From Cannabis sativa (lineage: Eukaryota > Streptophyta > Magnoliopsida > Rosales > Cannabaceae), in contig NC_083604.1 of NCBI RefSeq assembly GCF_029168945.1, forward strand, positions 38,435,686-38,499,685: DNA of 64,000 nucleotides, read 5' to 3'. Both the position numbers and the translations under genes were made by a program. This document shows, in pieces, positions 46,200 to 57,073 of this stretch. The notes under the pieces are model-generated. The model was not told the DNA's origin and made no database searches. It worked only from the letters and a program-made list of their open reading frames with translations. Each line of letters opens with the position of its first letter. The first letter of the stretch is position 1.

Positions 46200-46370
46200 G
46201 TTTATATGTATATGACCTGCCCTTTGGGCTAGGATATTTTTTTTATATGCGATCTTTTTTTTTCACGCTTATGTTTTTTAACCTGTCCTTTGGATCAGGG
46301 TTTTTATACTTATGCTTTTATTTTTGTGCATACTCTTTGACCTGCCCTTTGGGTCAGGATATTTTACTTA
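46200..46370 (+). repeat. Three imperfect copies of an ACCTG-CCTTTGG-AGG motif
   Basis: ACCTGCCCTTTGGGCTAGGAT near 46216, ACCTGTCCTTTGGATCAGGG near 46281 and ACCTGCCCTTTGGGTCAGGAT near 46341, separated by T-rich sequence. They lie in the presumed 3' region of the antisense gene. Confidence 0.75.
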
Positions 46371-46521
46371 GTTTGTTTTTTGTTTGTCCGTGAGGTATAC
46401 CCTAGTACCCCCCTGAGTGGCATAGAAACTTTGTTTTTAAGGCACTCAATTTTATTTAATATAGAGGAGGTATACATTTGGACGGTACAAACCCTTTGAA
46501 CAAAATCTAAGTTTTAATTCG

Positions 46522-47854
46522 CTACTGGTAATATTTTCTGAGGTGATCGGCATTCCAGGCTCTTGGGACGGTGGTTCCGTCCATTCTTTTTAGTTTGTAA
46601 GTGCCAGAACCGATCTCGTCCTCGATCTCATATGGTCCCTCCCAATTTGGTCCAAGTACCCCCACTCCGGGTTCTTGGGTGGCTGGAAAAACCCTTCTTA
46701 GGACCATATCCCCAATAGCGAATTTTCTGTTTTTAACCTTGGAGTTAAAATACTTGGTCACCTTCTTTTGATAAGCAGCCATCCGTATTTGAGACTCATC
46801 CCGAAGTTCTTCGACTTGATCCAAAGCTTCTTGGAGCAGTGCCTGATTAGTGGCAGGATCGTAAGTCGTCCTCCTGTGGGATGGGAATAATGTTTCCACC
46901 GGGACCATTGCTTCACAACCGTACGCCATTGAGAATGGGAGTGGCCGGTCGTGGTTCTGGGGGTCGTCCGGTAGGCCCATAATACCCTTGGCAATTCTTC
47001 AGGCCAGTTATTTTTACAGGCCAGCAGCTTCTTTTTCAAGGTGACTTTTAGGATTTTATTGACTGCTTTCGCCTGGCCGTTTGTTTGAGGCCTCGCTACC
47101 GCGGAGAAGCTTTTTACTACTCCGTGGTGGTTGCAGAAGTCAGTAAATTCCTCGCAATCGAATTGCTTTCCATTGTCTGAGACTATTTTGTGAGGCAAGC
47201 CGTATCGACACACTATGTTTTGATAACAAAGTCCAATGCCTTCTTAGCAGTTATTGTCTTCATAGGCTCAGCCTCTGTCCATTTGGTGAAGTAGTCTACT
47301 GCTACTATTGCATACTTTACCCCTCCTTTTCCCGTAGGTAGAGACCCGATGAGATCTATTCCCCAGACCGCGAAGGGCCAGGGGCTGGTCATCAAGGTGA
47401 TCTCATTTGGAGGAGCTCTCGGTATGTTCGCGTACCTTTGGCACGAGTCACACTTTTGGACATAGTCTATACAATCTTTTTTCATTGTTGGCCAGAAGTA
47501 CCCTTGCCTTAATATTTTCTTTGAGAGGCTGGGTCCTCCCGTATGATCTCCACAGAACCCTTCATGGACCTCCAGCATGATTTGCCTAGCTTCAGGGTCC
47601 GATACACACCTTAAATAAGGCATGCTGAGTCCTCTCCGGTAGAGAATTTGGTCCATCATTACATAACGATGAGCCTGATACTGAATCTTTCGAGACAGTG
47701 CCCTCTCTTGGGGCAACTCACCTGTGGTTATGTATTTTATGATGGGGACCATCCAGCTGGGTTCTTGCCCAACCGTTAGTGTGGTCTCTTTTATTTTGAT
47801 GCTTGGCTCTGCCAAGCGTTCCACTGGTACTACCCCCCAGCTCTTCGATTTCAC
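46522..47854 (-). pseudogene. Tat integrase, frameshifted, catalytic Glu replaced
   Basis: Zinc-binding region HEGFCGDHTGG ... CDSCQRYANIP near 47420-47570, then the catalytic core GIDLIGSLPTGKGGVKYAIV near 47310-47370. The frame 47213-47854 stops after DFVIKT; the protein continues in a second frame (RYGLPHKIVSDNGKQFDCEE) that holds the second Asp. The third acidic residue, expected in NGQAEAVNK, is Lys (AAA, plus-strand TTT at 47067-47069). A third frame, 46522-46980, supplies the C-terminus (GDMVLRRVFPAT, GPNWEGPYEI) and ends HLRKYYQ. The enzyme would join element DNA to the genome; this copy should be inactive. Confidence 0.9.
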
Positions 47855-48250
47855 CGTCCGAGGCTAACTTAGCCAGACAGTCCGCATGAGCGTTCTTCTC
47901 TCGGGGGATTCTTTCTATCTTATAGTCCGTGAACTCGTGGAGCAGTTCTCGGACTATTGTTACGTACGCGGCCATCCGCTCGCCGCGAGTTTGGTATTCT
48001 CCGGATACCTGGTTTACGACCAGTTGAGAGTCGCTGTAGACTTCCACTCTTTTGGCTCCCACAGCTTTGGCCAATTTCAGCCCTGCTATCAAGGCCTCAT
48101 ATTCGGCTTCATTGTTTGAAGCTGTGAAGTTGAATCAGAGTGGTGCCTGGAGCCGTAATCCAGTAGGTGATATCATAGCCACTCCGGCTCCCGACCCGTT
48201 CTCATTAGAAGCTCCGTCTACAAATACCCTCCAAGTGGGGATTGGTGGTA
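47836..48250 (-). pseudogene. Tat additional RNase H domain, split by a stop
   Basis: Reads WRVFVDGASNENGSGAGVAM at the end of the pol frame, then a TGA at 48135-48137, then [20 protein letters not shown] and [20 protein letters not shown], then [13 protein letters not shown]. The D, E, D, D pattern of RNase H is complete across the stop. A second RNase H between the RT-linked one and integrase is diagnostic of the Tat lineage. A frameshift near 47840 separates it from integrase. Confidence 0.88.
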
Positions 48251-50795
48251 CCGGCGTATTGGCTGTTGCCTCGGCTTCATTACATTCGGTGATGAAGTCT
48301 GCCAAGGCTTGGCCTTTTATGGAAATCCGGGGGACGTAATGTAAGTCGAATTGACTCAGCTCCATCGCCCACTTGAGGAGTCTTCCGGATGCTTCAGGCT
48401 TCTTGAGAACTTGCCGGAGCGGATGATTGGTCAAGATTTTGATCGGATGGGCTTGGAAGTATGGCCTCAGCTTCCTTGATGCCATCAGGAGGCAGAATAC
48501 TAATTTTTCAATGACCGGGTACCTTGTCTCGGCCCCTATCATGCGCTTACTGACATAGTACACGGGGTGCTGAGTTTTTTCTTCCTCCCGGACCAGGGCA
48601 GCGCTGACCGCGTGCTCGGAGACGGCCAAGTAAAGGAACAAGTCTTCTCCAAGGACGGGTTTCGATAGGATAGGAGGTTTGGCCATGTGGTCTTTTAACC
48701 TCTTGAATGCCTCCTCGCATTCATCCGACCATTCGAACTTTTGGCACTTCTTCAGTATGTTGAAGAAGGGTATGCACTTGTCCGTGGAGCGTGAGATAAA
48801 GCGGCTCAGTGCAGCTACCTTTCCGGTAAAGCTCTGCACGTCTTTATGTTTCTTGGGGGATGGCAAATCCAGGAGAGCTTGGATTTTCTCCGGGTTTGCT
48901 TCGATCCCCCTTTGGCTGACTATGAAGCCTAGGAATTTTCCCGACTTGACCCCGAAGGTGCATTTTTTTGGGTTGAGCTTCATGCCGTGTCTCCGGACGA
49001 CTTCGAAACATTCTTCTAAGTCGCTTGCATGGCTGTTGCACGCTTTGGATTTGACGAGCATGTCGTCCACATATACCTCCATGTTCCGTCCCAGGAGGCT
49101 TTTAAACATCCGGTTAACCATTCTTTGATAGGTTGCTCCGGCGTTTTTCAGTCCGAAAGGCATGACTAGGTAGCAGTATACCCCCTTATCGGTCCTGAAG
49201 CTAGTGCACTCCTGGTCTGCCGTATGCATTTTTATTTGGTTGTACCCCGCATAGGCATCCATGAAGGACAACAGTTTAAATCCAGACGTGGCGTCTACCA
49301 TTTGGTCGATCCTGGGTAGCGGGAAGCAGTCCTTTGGGCAAGCTTTGTTTAGATCTGTGAAATCTATACAAACTCGCCAAGTCCCGTTCGGCTTGGGTAC
49401 CAGGACCGGATTGGCCAGCCATTCCGGATAGTATACGTCGCGGATCATGCCATTGGACAAAAGTTTGTCCACCTCTTTCTCTAAGGCCTCGGCTTTCGCC
49501 GAGTCGAGCGGGCGTCTCTTTTGCTGTACAGGGGGCATGTCCGGGTTGACATTGAGTACATGGGTGATGACATGAGGGCTTATGCCGGTCATGTCTTCTT
49601 GGCGCCATGCAAAGATGTCGATGGCGCCCTTCAGTGTTTTTATTATTTTTTCTTTTTCCTCCGGATCCAGGCTCTTCCCTATCCGGAGTACTTTAGTGGA
49701 GTCGTCGTCGCACACTGGTATTTCTTCGACGTCCTCCATTGGTTCCACGACCCTTTCGGATCCTATGCGAGGATCCAACTCATCCTCTTCAGCCTTCTCT
49801 ATTCCAGGGGATTCCCGGAGCATGAGTACAGGTAGGTGAGTGGCAACATTGTAACATTGCCTGGCCTCTCCCTGATTTCCCCTCACAGTTCCGACTCCGG
49901 CTTCCTGGGTAGGGAATTTCAGGCACAGGTGTTGGATTGAAGTAATCACACCAAAGTCCACTAGGGCCGGTCGGCCTAGGATCGCGTTGTAGGCTGTTGG
50001 ACAGTCTACCACCACGAGGGTGCAATACTTAAATGTGCTCTGGGGGGTATCCGGGCACAGGGTAACCGGGAGCCTTACTTTTCCCATCGGGATTAGCGTC
50101 GTCCCGTTAAACCCCGTGAGCTGTGACCCACTAGGCGAGAGGTCCCGGTCGGTCAACCCTATCGCAGTGAAGGCTTCTTTGAAGAGCAAGTTCACGGAAC
50201 TCCCATTGTCAATCAAGAACCTAGCCACCACTTTATTTGCGATGGGAGTCTCTATGACCAGTGGGTCGTTGTGAGGAAAACGCACCGTCTTGGCATCTTC
50301 TTCCGTGAACGTTATGGGTTGGTCCATTAGCTGAGGCCTTTGAGCTGGGAGTTGAGTAACCTCCCACACCTCACTGTGTTTCGCGGCCTCGGCATATCGT
50401 TTTCGCTCCTTGCGAGTGTTTCCTCCGATATGGGGACCTCCGGAGATCATGGCTACCCGTCCATTAGGCCGGGGCGGTAGCCCGGGGATATGCTGGGTGT
50501 CGCCTGCGGGAGCAGCTGGAGGCAATACTCCTGCTGTACCCCCTGGCGTTCCCGGAGGCATACCCCCGGCCACCTGCCCTGGATTAAGGTAGGGCAACCT
50601 ATTTTTGATCCACTCATAGAGGTGGCCTAAGCGGATTAGATTTTCGATCTCGTCTTTGAGATTCTTACATTCATTGGTGCTATGGCCAATGTCGTTGTGG
50701 TACTCGCATCTTTTACTCGGATCTCTCCGGGAGCTATCTTTGTACAACGGCTGGGGTCTCTGGTAGTGCGTATTTTGCCTAGTGGCAAAGTACAC
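48135..50795 (-). CDS. pol: Tat pol: zinc knuckle, protease, reverse transcriptase, RNase H (open 886 codons)
   Basis: The longest intact frame in the window. Near residues 29-42 CEYHNDIGHSTNEC is the nucleocapsid-type zinc motif. The protease active site FLIDNGSSVNLLF is at about residue 195. RT motifs: PNGTWRVCIDFTDLNKACP, SFMDAYAGYNQIKM, YLVMPFGLKNAGATYQRM and YVDDMLVKS near residue 573, catalytic residues intact. The linked RNase H (FLYLAVSEHAVSAALVREEE, HPVYYVSKRM) follows. The frame's first Met lies inside what is gag C-terminal sequence, so in an intact copy gag and pol are probably continuous. It ends early at a TGA inside the second RNase H. Confidence 0.93.
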   Translation of the reverse strand: MYFATRQNTHYQRPQPLYKDSSRRDPSKRCEYHNDIGHSTNECKNLKDEIENLIRLGHLYEWIKNRLPYLNPGQVAGGMPPGTPGGTAGVLPPAAPAGDTQHIPGLPPRPNGRVAMISGGPHIGGNTRKERKRYAEAAKHSEVWEVTQLPAQRPQLMDQPITFTEEDAKTVRFPHNDPLVIETPIANKVVARFLIDNGSSVNLLFKEAFTAIGLTDRDLSPSGSQLTGFNGTTLIPMGKVRLPVTLCPDTPQSTFKYCTLVVVDCPTAYNAILGRPALVDFGVITSIQHLCLKFPTQEAGVGTVRGNQGEARQCYNVATHLPVLMLRESPGIEKAEEDELDPRIGSERVVEPMEDVEEIPVCDDDSTKVLRIGKSLDPEEKEKIIKTLKGAIDIFAWRQEDMTGISPHVITHVLNVNPDMPPVQQKRRPLDSAKAEALEKEVDKLLSNGMIRDVYYPEWLANPVLVPKPNGTWRVCIDFTDLNKACPKDCFPLPRIDQMVDATSGFKLLSFMDAYAGYNQIKMHTADQECTSFRTDKGVYCYLVMPFGLKNAGATYQRMVNRMFKSLLGRNMEVYVDDMLVKSKACNSHASDLEECFEVVRRHGMKLNPKKCTFGVKSGKFLGFIVSQRGIEANPEKIQALLDLPSPKKHKDVQSFTGKVAALSRFISRSTDKCIPFFNILKKCQKFEWSDECEEAFKRLKDHMAKPPILSKPVLGEDLFLYLAVSEHAVSAALVREEEKTQHPVYYVSKRMIGAETRYPVIEKLVFCLLMASRKLRPYFQAHPIKILTNHPLRQVLKKPEASGRLLKWAMELSQFDLHYVPRISIKGQALADFITECNEAEATANTPVPPIPTWRVFVDGASNENGSGAGVAMISPTGLRLQAPL

Positions 50796-52072
50796 ACGTT
50801 CCTGGGAGTCCGTGAGCTCTGTGTACTGAGTGTATTGGGGTGTGTACCCCTTCTTCTGGCGCTTCTCTCCCGTTCGGGTGCTGCCCTTGGAGGACCTTTT
50901 GCTCCTCGACCCCTGGGTAGGGCCTGTTAAGCTAGCAGTCGGGGCAGCCTGTTAACCTTCCTGGCGGCGACAAACTGTCTCTGGAAGTTGGTCTGAAGTT
51001 TGTTCCAACAACCCACGGATCCTGGTTCCAGCTTTTTGAACCATTCCTCCGCTGATCCGCTCAGAGTGAGGGGGAAGCATAAGCATTTGGCGTCATTGCT
51101 GACTCGCATGACTGTCATGACACGGTTGAACCGTGACAAGTGGTCACTGGGGTCGGAGTTCCCGGTATATGCCGCCATTTCGGGCATCTTAAAATTTTTG
51201 GGGAGCTCCGCCTCCAGGATATGCTTGGCACATGGCTCCCGATCCTCGCTGTCCGAGTCGGAGTCGTCTCCCTTATGCCTCCGGGAGACTCGAGCAATGT
51301 CCTTTCGAAGTATGGCAAGTTCCGCCATAATCCCTTCGTTTACAGTGCCCGTGGAGACCACGGGCCTGTATCTTTTTTGGTCAAGGTGATCCCAGAGGTC
51401 ACCTTGATTCCCATTGATTTGATTTCTCAGATCAATGGGAGGACATCTCTGCCCTCTTCTTCCTCTACCCCCTGGTTCCTGGTGCACGGAAACGCTTTTC
51501 CGGTCCCCTCGATCCTGAGGGCCAAGACTCCCTCTCTGGGGCTTGCCCCTCTACGGACCTTTCCCTTTAGGGAAATCTTAGCGGACCCTTCGCGGATCCT
51601 GCACCTTTTTCTTTCGCCCAGGCGTAGAAGTAGGGTTTTTTGTTTGATTTTCCTCAGCAGGGTGCCTTATAGGGCTAGGTTCCCTAGGTCTTTGCTGCTG
51701 GGAATTAGGCGAAGACGTCGCTGGCTCCTCGTCGAGCCCAGCGGCCATTGCCTTGGGATGCACGTGAATACCAGCTCCCTCCATGGCTTTCTGCATGGCT
51801 AGCATCACTTCCTGCATTTTTTGATTTTGCGCTTTCTGAGCTTCGATCTCAGCTTCATGATCGATAGCTTTCTGTCTAAGGAGCACCAACTCCGAGTAAC
51901 TTCCTCCGTCGTAGGCATACTCGTCGAGGTTTTCCTCGTAGTTCTCATCGGGAACTATTTCTTCTTCTTCTTCCTCGGACTCCTCTGCTGCTCTTGAGGC
52001 CACATCTTCCTCATTGGGATCTTGAGCATCTTCTAGAGGGCGAGGATGACGTGTACTTCTTGTCTCCACCAT
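50796..52072 (-). pseudogene. gag: Tat gag, interrupted by stops
   Basis: Starts MVETRSTRHPRPLEDAQDPN at 52072, 64 bases inside the 5' LTR. An acidic Glu-rich stretch and a coiled coil (SELVLLRQKAIDHEAEIEAQ, QNQKMQEVMLAMQKAMEGAG) come first. In-frame stops occur at 51578 and shortly after. The same frame then resumes and carries the gag domain 50927-51487 (LPKNFKMPEMAAYTGNSDPS, HLSRFNRVM, LTLSGSAEEWFKKLEPGSVG). A stop at 50927 and a frame change separate it from pol. Confidence 0.88.
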
Positions 52073-52114
52073 TGTTGTGAAGTCAGATGCTTGTTATGTA
52101 GCAGCTTTCCTCAG

Positions 52115-52133
52115 CTCTCAATGAAAGCACCAA
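52115..52133 (-). other. Primer binding site of the Tat element
   Basis: On the minus strand TGGTGCTTTCATTGAGAG follows the LTR end after two T residues. This form is typical of several Tat-lineage plant elements. Confidence 0.75.
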
Positions 52134-52135
52134 AA

Positions 52136-52916
52136 TGTTGACCGAGATTTTCGGCAACTATTAGAATATGATTATATTAAAGAGCTGTAAGAAAGTGAGA
52201 TGAAGATTTTTACGTGGTTGGGGCGTTAATGAGCCTTAGTCCACGAGTCTTTGTTATTAATGGATGTATTTAATACAGATTCCACACTTGAGAGAATGTT
52301 TTTCTCATAAATACAGAGAATGTTCTTGGTGAGTATTTTCTCTTCTTGCTCTTATGCAACCCAAGATTCTCGACCCCATTAAATGAGCTTTGAGGGGGTA
52401 TTTATAGTGTTTTGGTGGGGTAATCCCTAGAATTGTTCTTACACATGTATCTGTAAGTATCCATAAAGTTGGGTATTTCCAATGAATATACCATGGGTGA
52501 TGCATGGTCAAATCCCTAGGTGCTGTAGGGTTTTTATGAAGAATGTCCTTTTTTCCTTGTGATTGACGTGACTCTTCGCAGAGTAGCCGTCGCTAGACTT
52601 AAATGATCATTACTGTAGCGCTGCTGTTTGGGGGTTGTGCCATCAGACTTTATTGCGTGTTACAGTCCCAACACGCTTCCTCCCATGCTGCATTAAATGC
52701 GACTTGATTGCTCGGGAGAGACCTGACACATCCCGGAGAGGCTTCACGCTATGCGAGCTTCCTGGAGTACCTTGTACTCCGGGTGCCTCCTCCGGGACCC
52801 ATGCTAATGGCATTTTCCTTGTGGCGCACAAAGAGTTATCAAATATTTACAAGTTATCTGATCCACGTGTCCCATTTCGACTGGTCCACGTATTTTGGGC
52901 GAATTCAGGAGCAACA
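52136..52916 (-). repeat. 5' LTR of the Tat element
   Basis: 781 bases; about five substitutions from 41034-41814, all in the last half (plus-strand order). Confidence 0.95.
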
Positions 52917-53302
52917 ACTATAAATAGATGTCTTTAGGGTTCATTTTGGTAGACAATATTTTCTATCAAGAGAGCATCTCGCTAGAAACACATTAGGCTT
53001 GATATATAAATTCATAAAGCTATTTCTATTTTTCTTTCCTAAGTGCACTACCACAACATGGGTTATTCTCAAGGATTTAGAAGAGGGTCAACTATGAAAA
53101 TCATTGGAAAAGGTACGTGGAAGTTTTTTTTATGGGTAGCTCTGAATTAAAAAAATTGTGGGGACAACTATTGCCAACGGTGGATAACCGTTGTCAATAA
53201 TAAATATATTTTTTTAAAAAAAAAATAGTGAATCTCATCGATTTTAAACTGTTGGGAATAGTAAGTATACCCAACAATATATAATTGTCGGGGAATAATT
53301 AG
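52917..53302. other. No gene seen
   Basis: Includes TATAAATAGATG right after the Tat element and an inverted pair GACAACTATTGCCAACGG / CCGTTGTC-like near 53163-53195 that suggests a DNA-transposon remnant. It continues after the solo LTR at 56231. Confidence 0.35.
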
Positions 53303-56230
53303 TGTAACGCCCTGTCCAACAAGGACGCCACATGTGTATTTTTTTATAAAATTCTTATTTATATACTATATAATTATACCGAAAGTGTGGATAATTTAGT
53401 TTTTTTTTATAATTAAAAACAAACATAAAAAATTGCTTTATGATAAAAGATAAGTAATATTAACTATGGGGTCCCCCTGTTTTCAAAACATTTACAAACT
53501 GGTTTAATAGTGTTTTTACAATATAAACTTTGTATTCCCAAAATACATTCAAAATAGAGCATCCTGTTCACTGGTCCGTGCCACAGCGGATGATATGTAC
53601 ATTGCTGCTACGACCTCGAACTCATGGCTGCTCAACCTTTGCTTTCCCCTTACCTACACCATAAAGCACCAGTGAGTCACAGAGACTCAACAAGAATAGT
53701 TAATAAAATAATAACCAGTAATGTTCATCAATTCAATCTCAAATTAATTTGCGTGCACATTTACACAATATTACAGACACAACTCTGGTACTTTATAAAG
53801 TACCCGTTTACCACTCGTTAAACACAAGCTGAATATGTCACTATCGCTGTCCGATAAAGCAAACGATAAGTAAGAAACCTATGCGCGATTTCAGGAGTAA
53901 TTACTCATAACGGTAATAACCGTTCCCAATCCCTAGGTCATGACCTAGGCTCCACATACTTTTAAACAGAAACTTGATAATAATCAAGATGTAATCATTC
54001 AACTGTTAACACTTAGCAACATATGGTGCTTACCAGTTTTCTTACCTTAGTTCAGAACTCAAGCGTACGGGCCGATCTGAGTGGAAAACAAGCTAGGCGA
54101 TCCCCGGTCCTATGTCACAACAATTGAAAACTCAATGATTACCTTAACTCGAAATTCCGGATTAAAACCCTAATTCAAAACTAAATATAATCTAGCCCCA
54201 AACAACTCCAAAATAGATCAAATAGCTCATAAACAACCAAAAACAGGTACCAGGTTCCACCCCGAGCCAAAACAGGGTTCGGAGAAAACTCGAGAATTTT
54301 TCCCCTGTAGGCAACCGGTCGACCTAAATAGCATGGTGTCCCCCTGTTTTCTTCCCCAGCTCGAACCAAACCAACACAGACCTAAATAGCATTTCTAGAA
54401 CAGTATAAGATACCAAATACAAGATATCCAATACATCAATTAACCACAATTCATCCAATTCATAACTTCACCAAGTTTGAACCAAAACTTGATTCAAAAA
54501 CTCAATTATCTAATTCAAACCAAACCAGCCACAATATACATCAATTAGTATCTAAACATTCCCAAATTAAACTTGAGAATAAGCTCAAGATTCAAGCTAT
54601 CCCAACCAGCCATGAAACTCTAGAATAGCTAGATCAAAAACTCAATCTTAACTAAAATAATTCAAAGGAAAATAAACAAGATTATAGCTTGATATCAAAG
54701 CATTTTCTACCCCTTGCAACTACAATCCAATTGCTGAGAATTTAAGCAAAAGAAGGAGAAAAGAAAATCCTTGGTTGAAGCTTCTTAGGGTTTTGGGTAG
54801 GAGAAAAAGGGTGGAGGTGATGATATATCTTAAATAATTTTTTTTCATTTTAACCTTAACCAACCTAATATATATAATATACCTTTAATTAATTTCAGCC
54901 ACTAACAAAAACTAAAAAAGAATTAAAATAAAACCCTCTTCAACCAAAAAACCAAACTACCCCCCTTTTCTTTAAACCCTTAAATAAAGATAAACAAACC
55001 CTAGGGGCATTATAGTAACTTTACTAATCCACCAAACCGACATTCTAATATTCTAAACTAGTCCGGAGTATCCTCAAAATAAATCTCCCATTAATGTCGT
55101 GATATTTCGACCACATCGTTAAATTTTCACGATCGGCAAGACTGAAAAAATATTTTTATTTTAAAAATGGTATCCTCGATACCCACATATTCCAATATAA
55201 TCACCAAAAAAAATTTGGGTTTTCTTCCCCAGCTCGAACCAAACCAACACAGACCTAAATAGCATTTCTAGAACAGTGTAAGATACCAAATACAAGATAT
55301 CCAATACATCAATTAACCACAATTCATCCAATTCATAACTTCACCAAGTTTGAACCAAAACTTGATTCAAAAACTCAATTATCTAATTCAAACCAAACCA
55401 GCCACAATATACATCAATTAGTATCTAAACATTCCCAAATTAAACTTGAGAATAAGCTCAAGATTCAAGCTATCCCAAACAGCCATGAAACTCTAGAATA
55501 GCTAGATCAAAAACTCAATCTTAACTAAAATAATTCAAAGGAAAACAAACAAGATTATAGCTTGATATCAAAGCATTTTCTACCCCTTGCAACTACAATC
55601 CAATTGCTGAGAATTTAAGCAAAAGAAGGAGAAAAGAAAATCCTTGGTTGAAGCTTCTTAGGGTTTCGGGTAGGAGAAAAAGGGTGGAGGTGATGATATA
55701 TCTTAAATATATTTTTTTTTTCATTTTAACCTTAACCAACCTAATATATATAATATACCTTTAACTAATTTCAGCCACTAACAAAAACTAAAAAAGAATT
55801 AAAATAAAACCCTCTTCAACCAAAAGACCAAACTACCCCCCTTTTCTTTAAACCCTTAAATAAAGATAACCAAACCCTAGGGGCATTATAGTAACTTTAC
55901 TAATCCACCAAACCGACATTCTAATATTCTAAACTAGTCCGGAGTATCCTCAAAATAAATCTCCCATTAATGTCGTGATATTTCTGACCACATCGTTAAA
56001 TTTTCACAGTCGCCGGGCTCGAAAAAATATTTTTATTTTAAAAATGATATCCTCGATACCCACATATTCCAATATAATCTCCGTAATTAATAAATTACGT
56101 TTTATAATTATTCAATAAATCCTTACTAATTACCCTAAGTAAGATCATAATCTTACTTCATTACCAAAATAATTACATATTTAATAAAATATGTCTATTT
56201 AAATATTATTTTATTTTCCGAGATATTACA
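53303..56230 (-). mobile_element. Solo LTR, Ty3/Gypsy type, with internal duplication, TSD ATTAG
   Basis: TGTAACGCCCTGTCC to GAGATATTACA (reverse sense TGTAATATCTC to GGGCGTTACA), with ATTAG at 53298-53302 and 56231-56235. The end CACCATAAAGCACC-GTGAGTCAC near 53660 resembles the Tekay LTR landmark in reverse. A partial ACCGGTCGACC motif near 54314 links it to the Tekay families. No coding region. Confidence 0.85.
54351..56085. repeat. 873-bp tandem duplication inside the solo LTR
   Basis: CTTCCCCAGCTCGAACCAAA occurs at 54351 and 55224, and everything after each stays alignable to CCCACATATTCCAATATAAT (ending near 55200 and 56080). Differences are few (for example an inserted T in a poly-T run, AACC/AAAC), so the duplication is fairly recent. 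Confidence 0.9.
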
Positions 56231-57030
56231 ATTAGTATACCCATCGGTTATAAACTGTTGAGAAAAGATGCATTTTATACCTAATTATTGATAGCTCAAA
56301 AATTTGATAAATTTGGTTCCAAAATTTCACACCTCTCTACCAGGGACCCCAAGACTCGAAAAGTTTCAGATCAATGACCCTAAGGCTCGAAAATCTTGTT
56401 TCTCTTGTGGCTGAATCCACAAGGCTCGAAAATTTCCTTGCGACAAGGATACTCTGTCCGACGAGGATACATGCTTTTGGTAAGAGAAAATAAGTTTTTC
56501 GACAAAAGTGTAAGACCTTGTTCAAGTTTTGATAAGTTTTCTACTTATCATTTATGGTTGTGATGTAAAAATCTGAATCACATCATTTATATAATTATAT
56601 ATATTTATATGCTATTTGATATATTGTGTTGTATATGTTATTTTGGATTATATTGTAATTTCACTATTACTTATTTTATGTATATTTTTTTGATAGTGTC
56701 CTAATTATATATATTTAATCAAATGTTATTATTATTGTATTTTGTGTCGTAAAGTTGTAATCTTATTTGATATTTCCATTGATGCTTAACTTTTTCCAAC
56801 AGAGTCTATATTGTACGTTTAACCTATTTATGAATGTATTAATTCGAGTACTTCGTATGAACAAATCATGACTCATTGACTTGTTATTTTGAGGAACATA
56901 TATACCCTCGATTACAGATAGAGATAATTATAGGAACAAACCAAGTTTTTCTTCATTGCAGTTTGCACATGTCTTCTTGGAAGTTGTTCATTTAAATATG
57001 AATAAAATAAAAGTGTGTTGCCCTTTCAAA

Positions 57031-57035
<5 letters not shown>
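56231..57035. other. No gene seen, AT-rich
   Basis: The first 60 bases continue the interrupted sequence of 53105-53302. The rest has no recognisable frame or element; the minus frame 56337-56525 shows no known motif. Confidence 0.4.

Positions 57036-57073
<38 letters not shown>
57036..57073. repeat. (AAT)n microsatellite
   Basis: About twelve AAT units immediately before the foldback block. Confidence 0.95.

Larger units (their letters stand above)
41034..52916 (-). mobile_element. Full-length Ty3/Gypsy Tat-lineage retrotransposon, TSD ACTAT
   Basis: 11883 bases bounded by 781-bp LTRs and perfect ACTAT duplications (41029-41033, 52917-52921). Minus-strand order: 5' LTR, primer site, gag, protease-RT-RNase H, a second RNase H, integrase, then an antisense gene, polypurine tract and 3' LTR. 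The RT motif YVDDMLVKS and the additional RNase H mark the Tat lineage. LTRs differ at about five positions with no indel, so the insertion is recent. Integrase lacks its catalytic Glu and pol/gag have stops and frameshifts, so movement would need proteins from another copy. Confidence 0.95.

Noticed and set aside
53163..53300. CACTA element with ends around the solo LTR at 53303
   Set aside because: Some GCCAACGG/CCGTTG inverted motifs, but no CACTA terminus or target duplication found.
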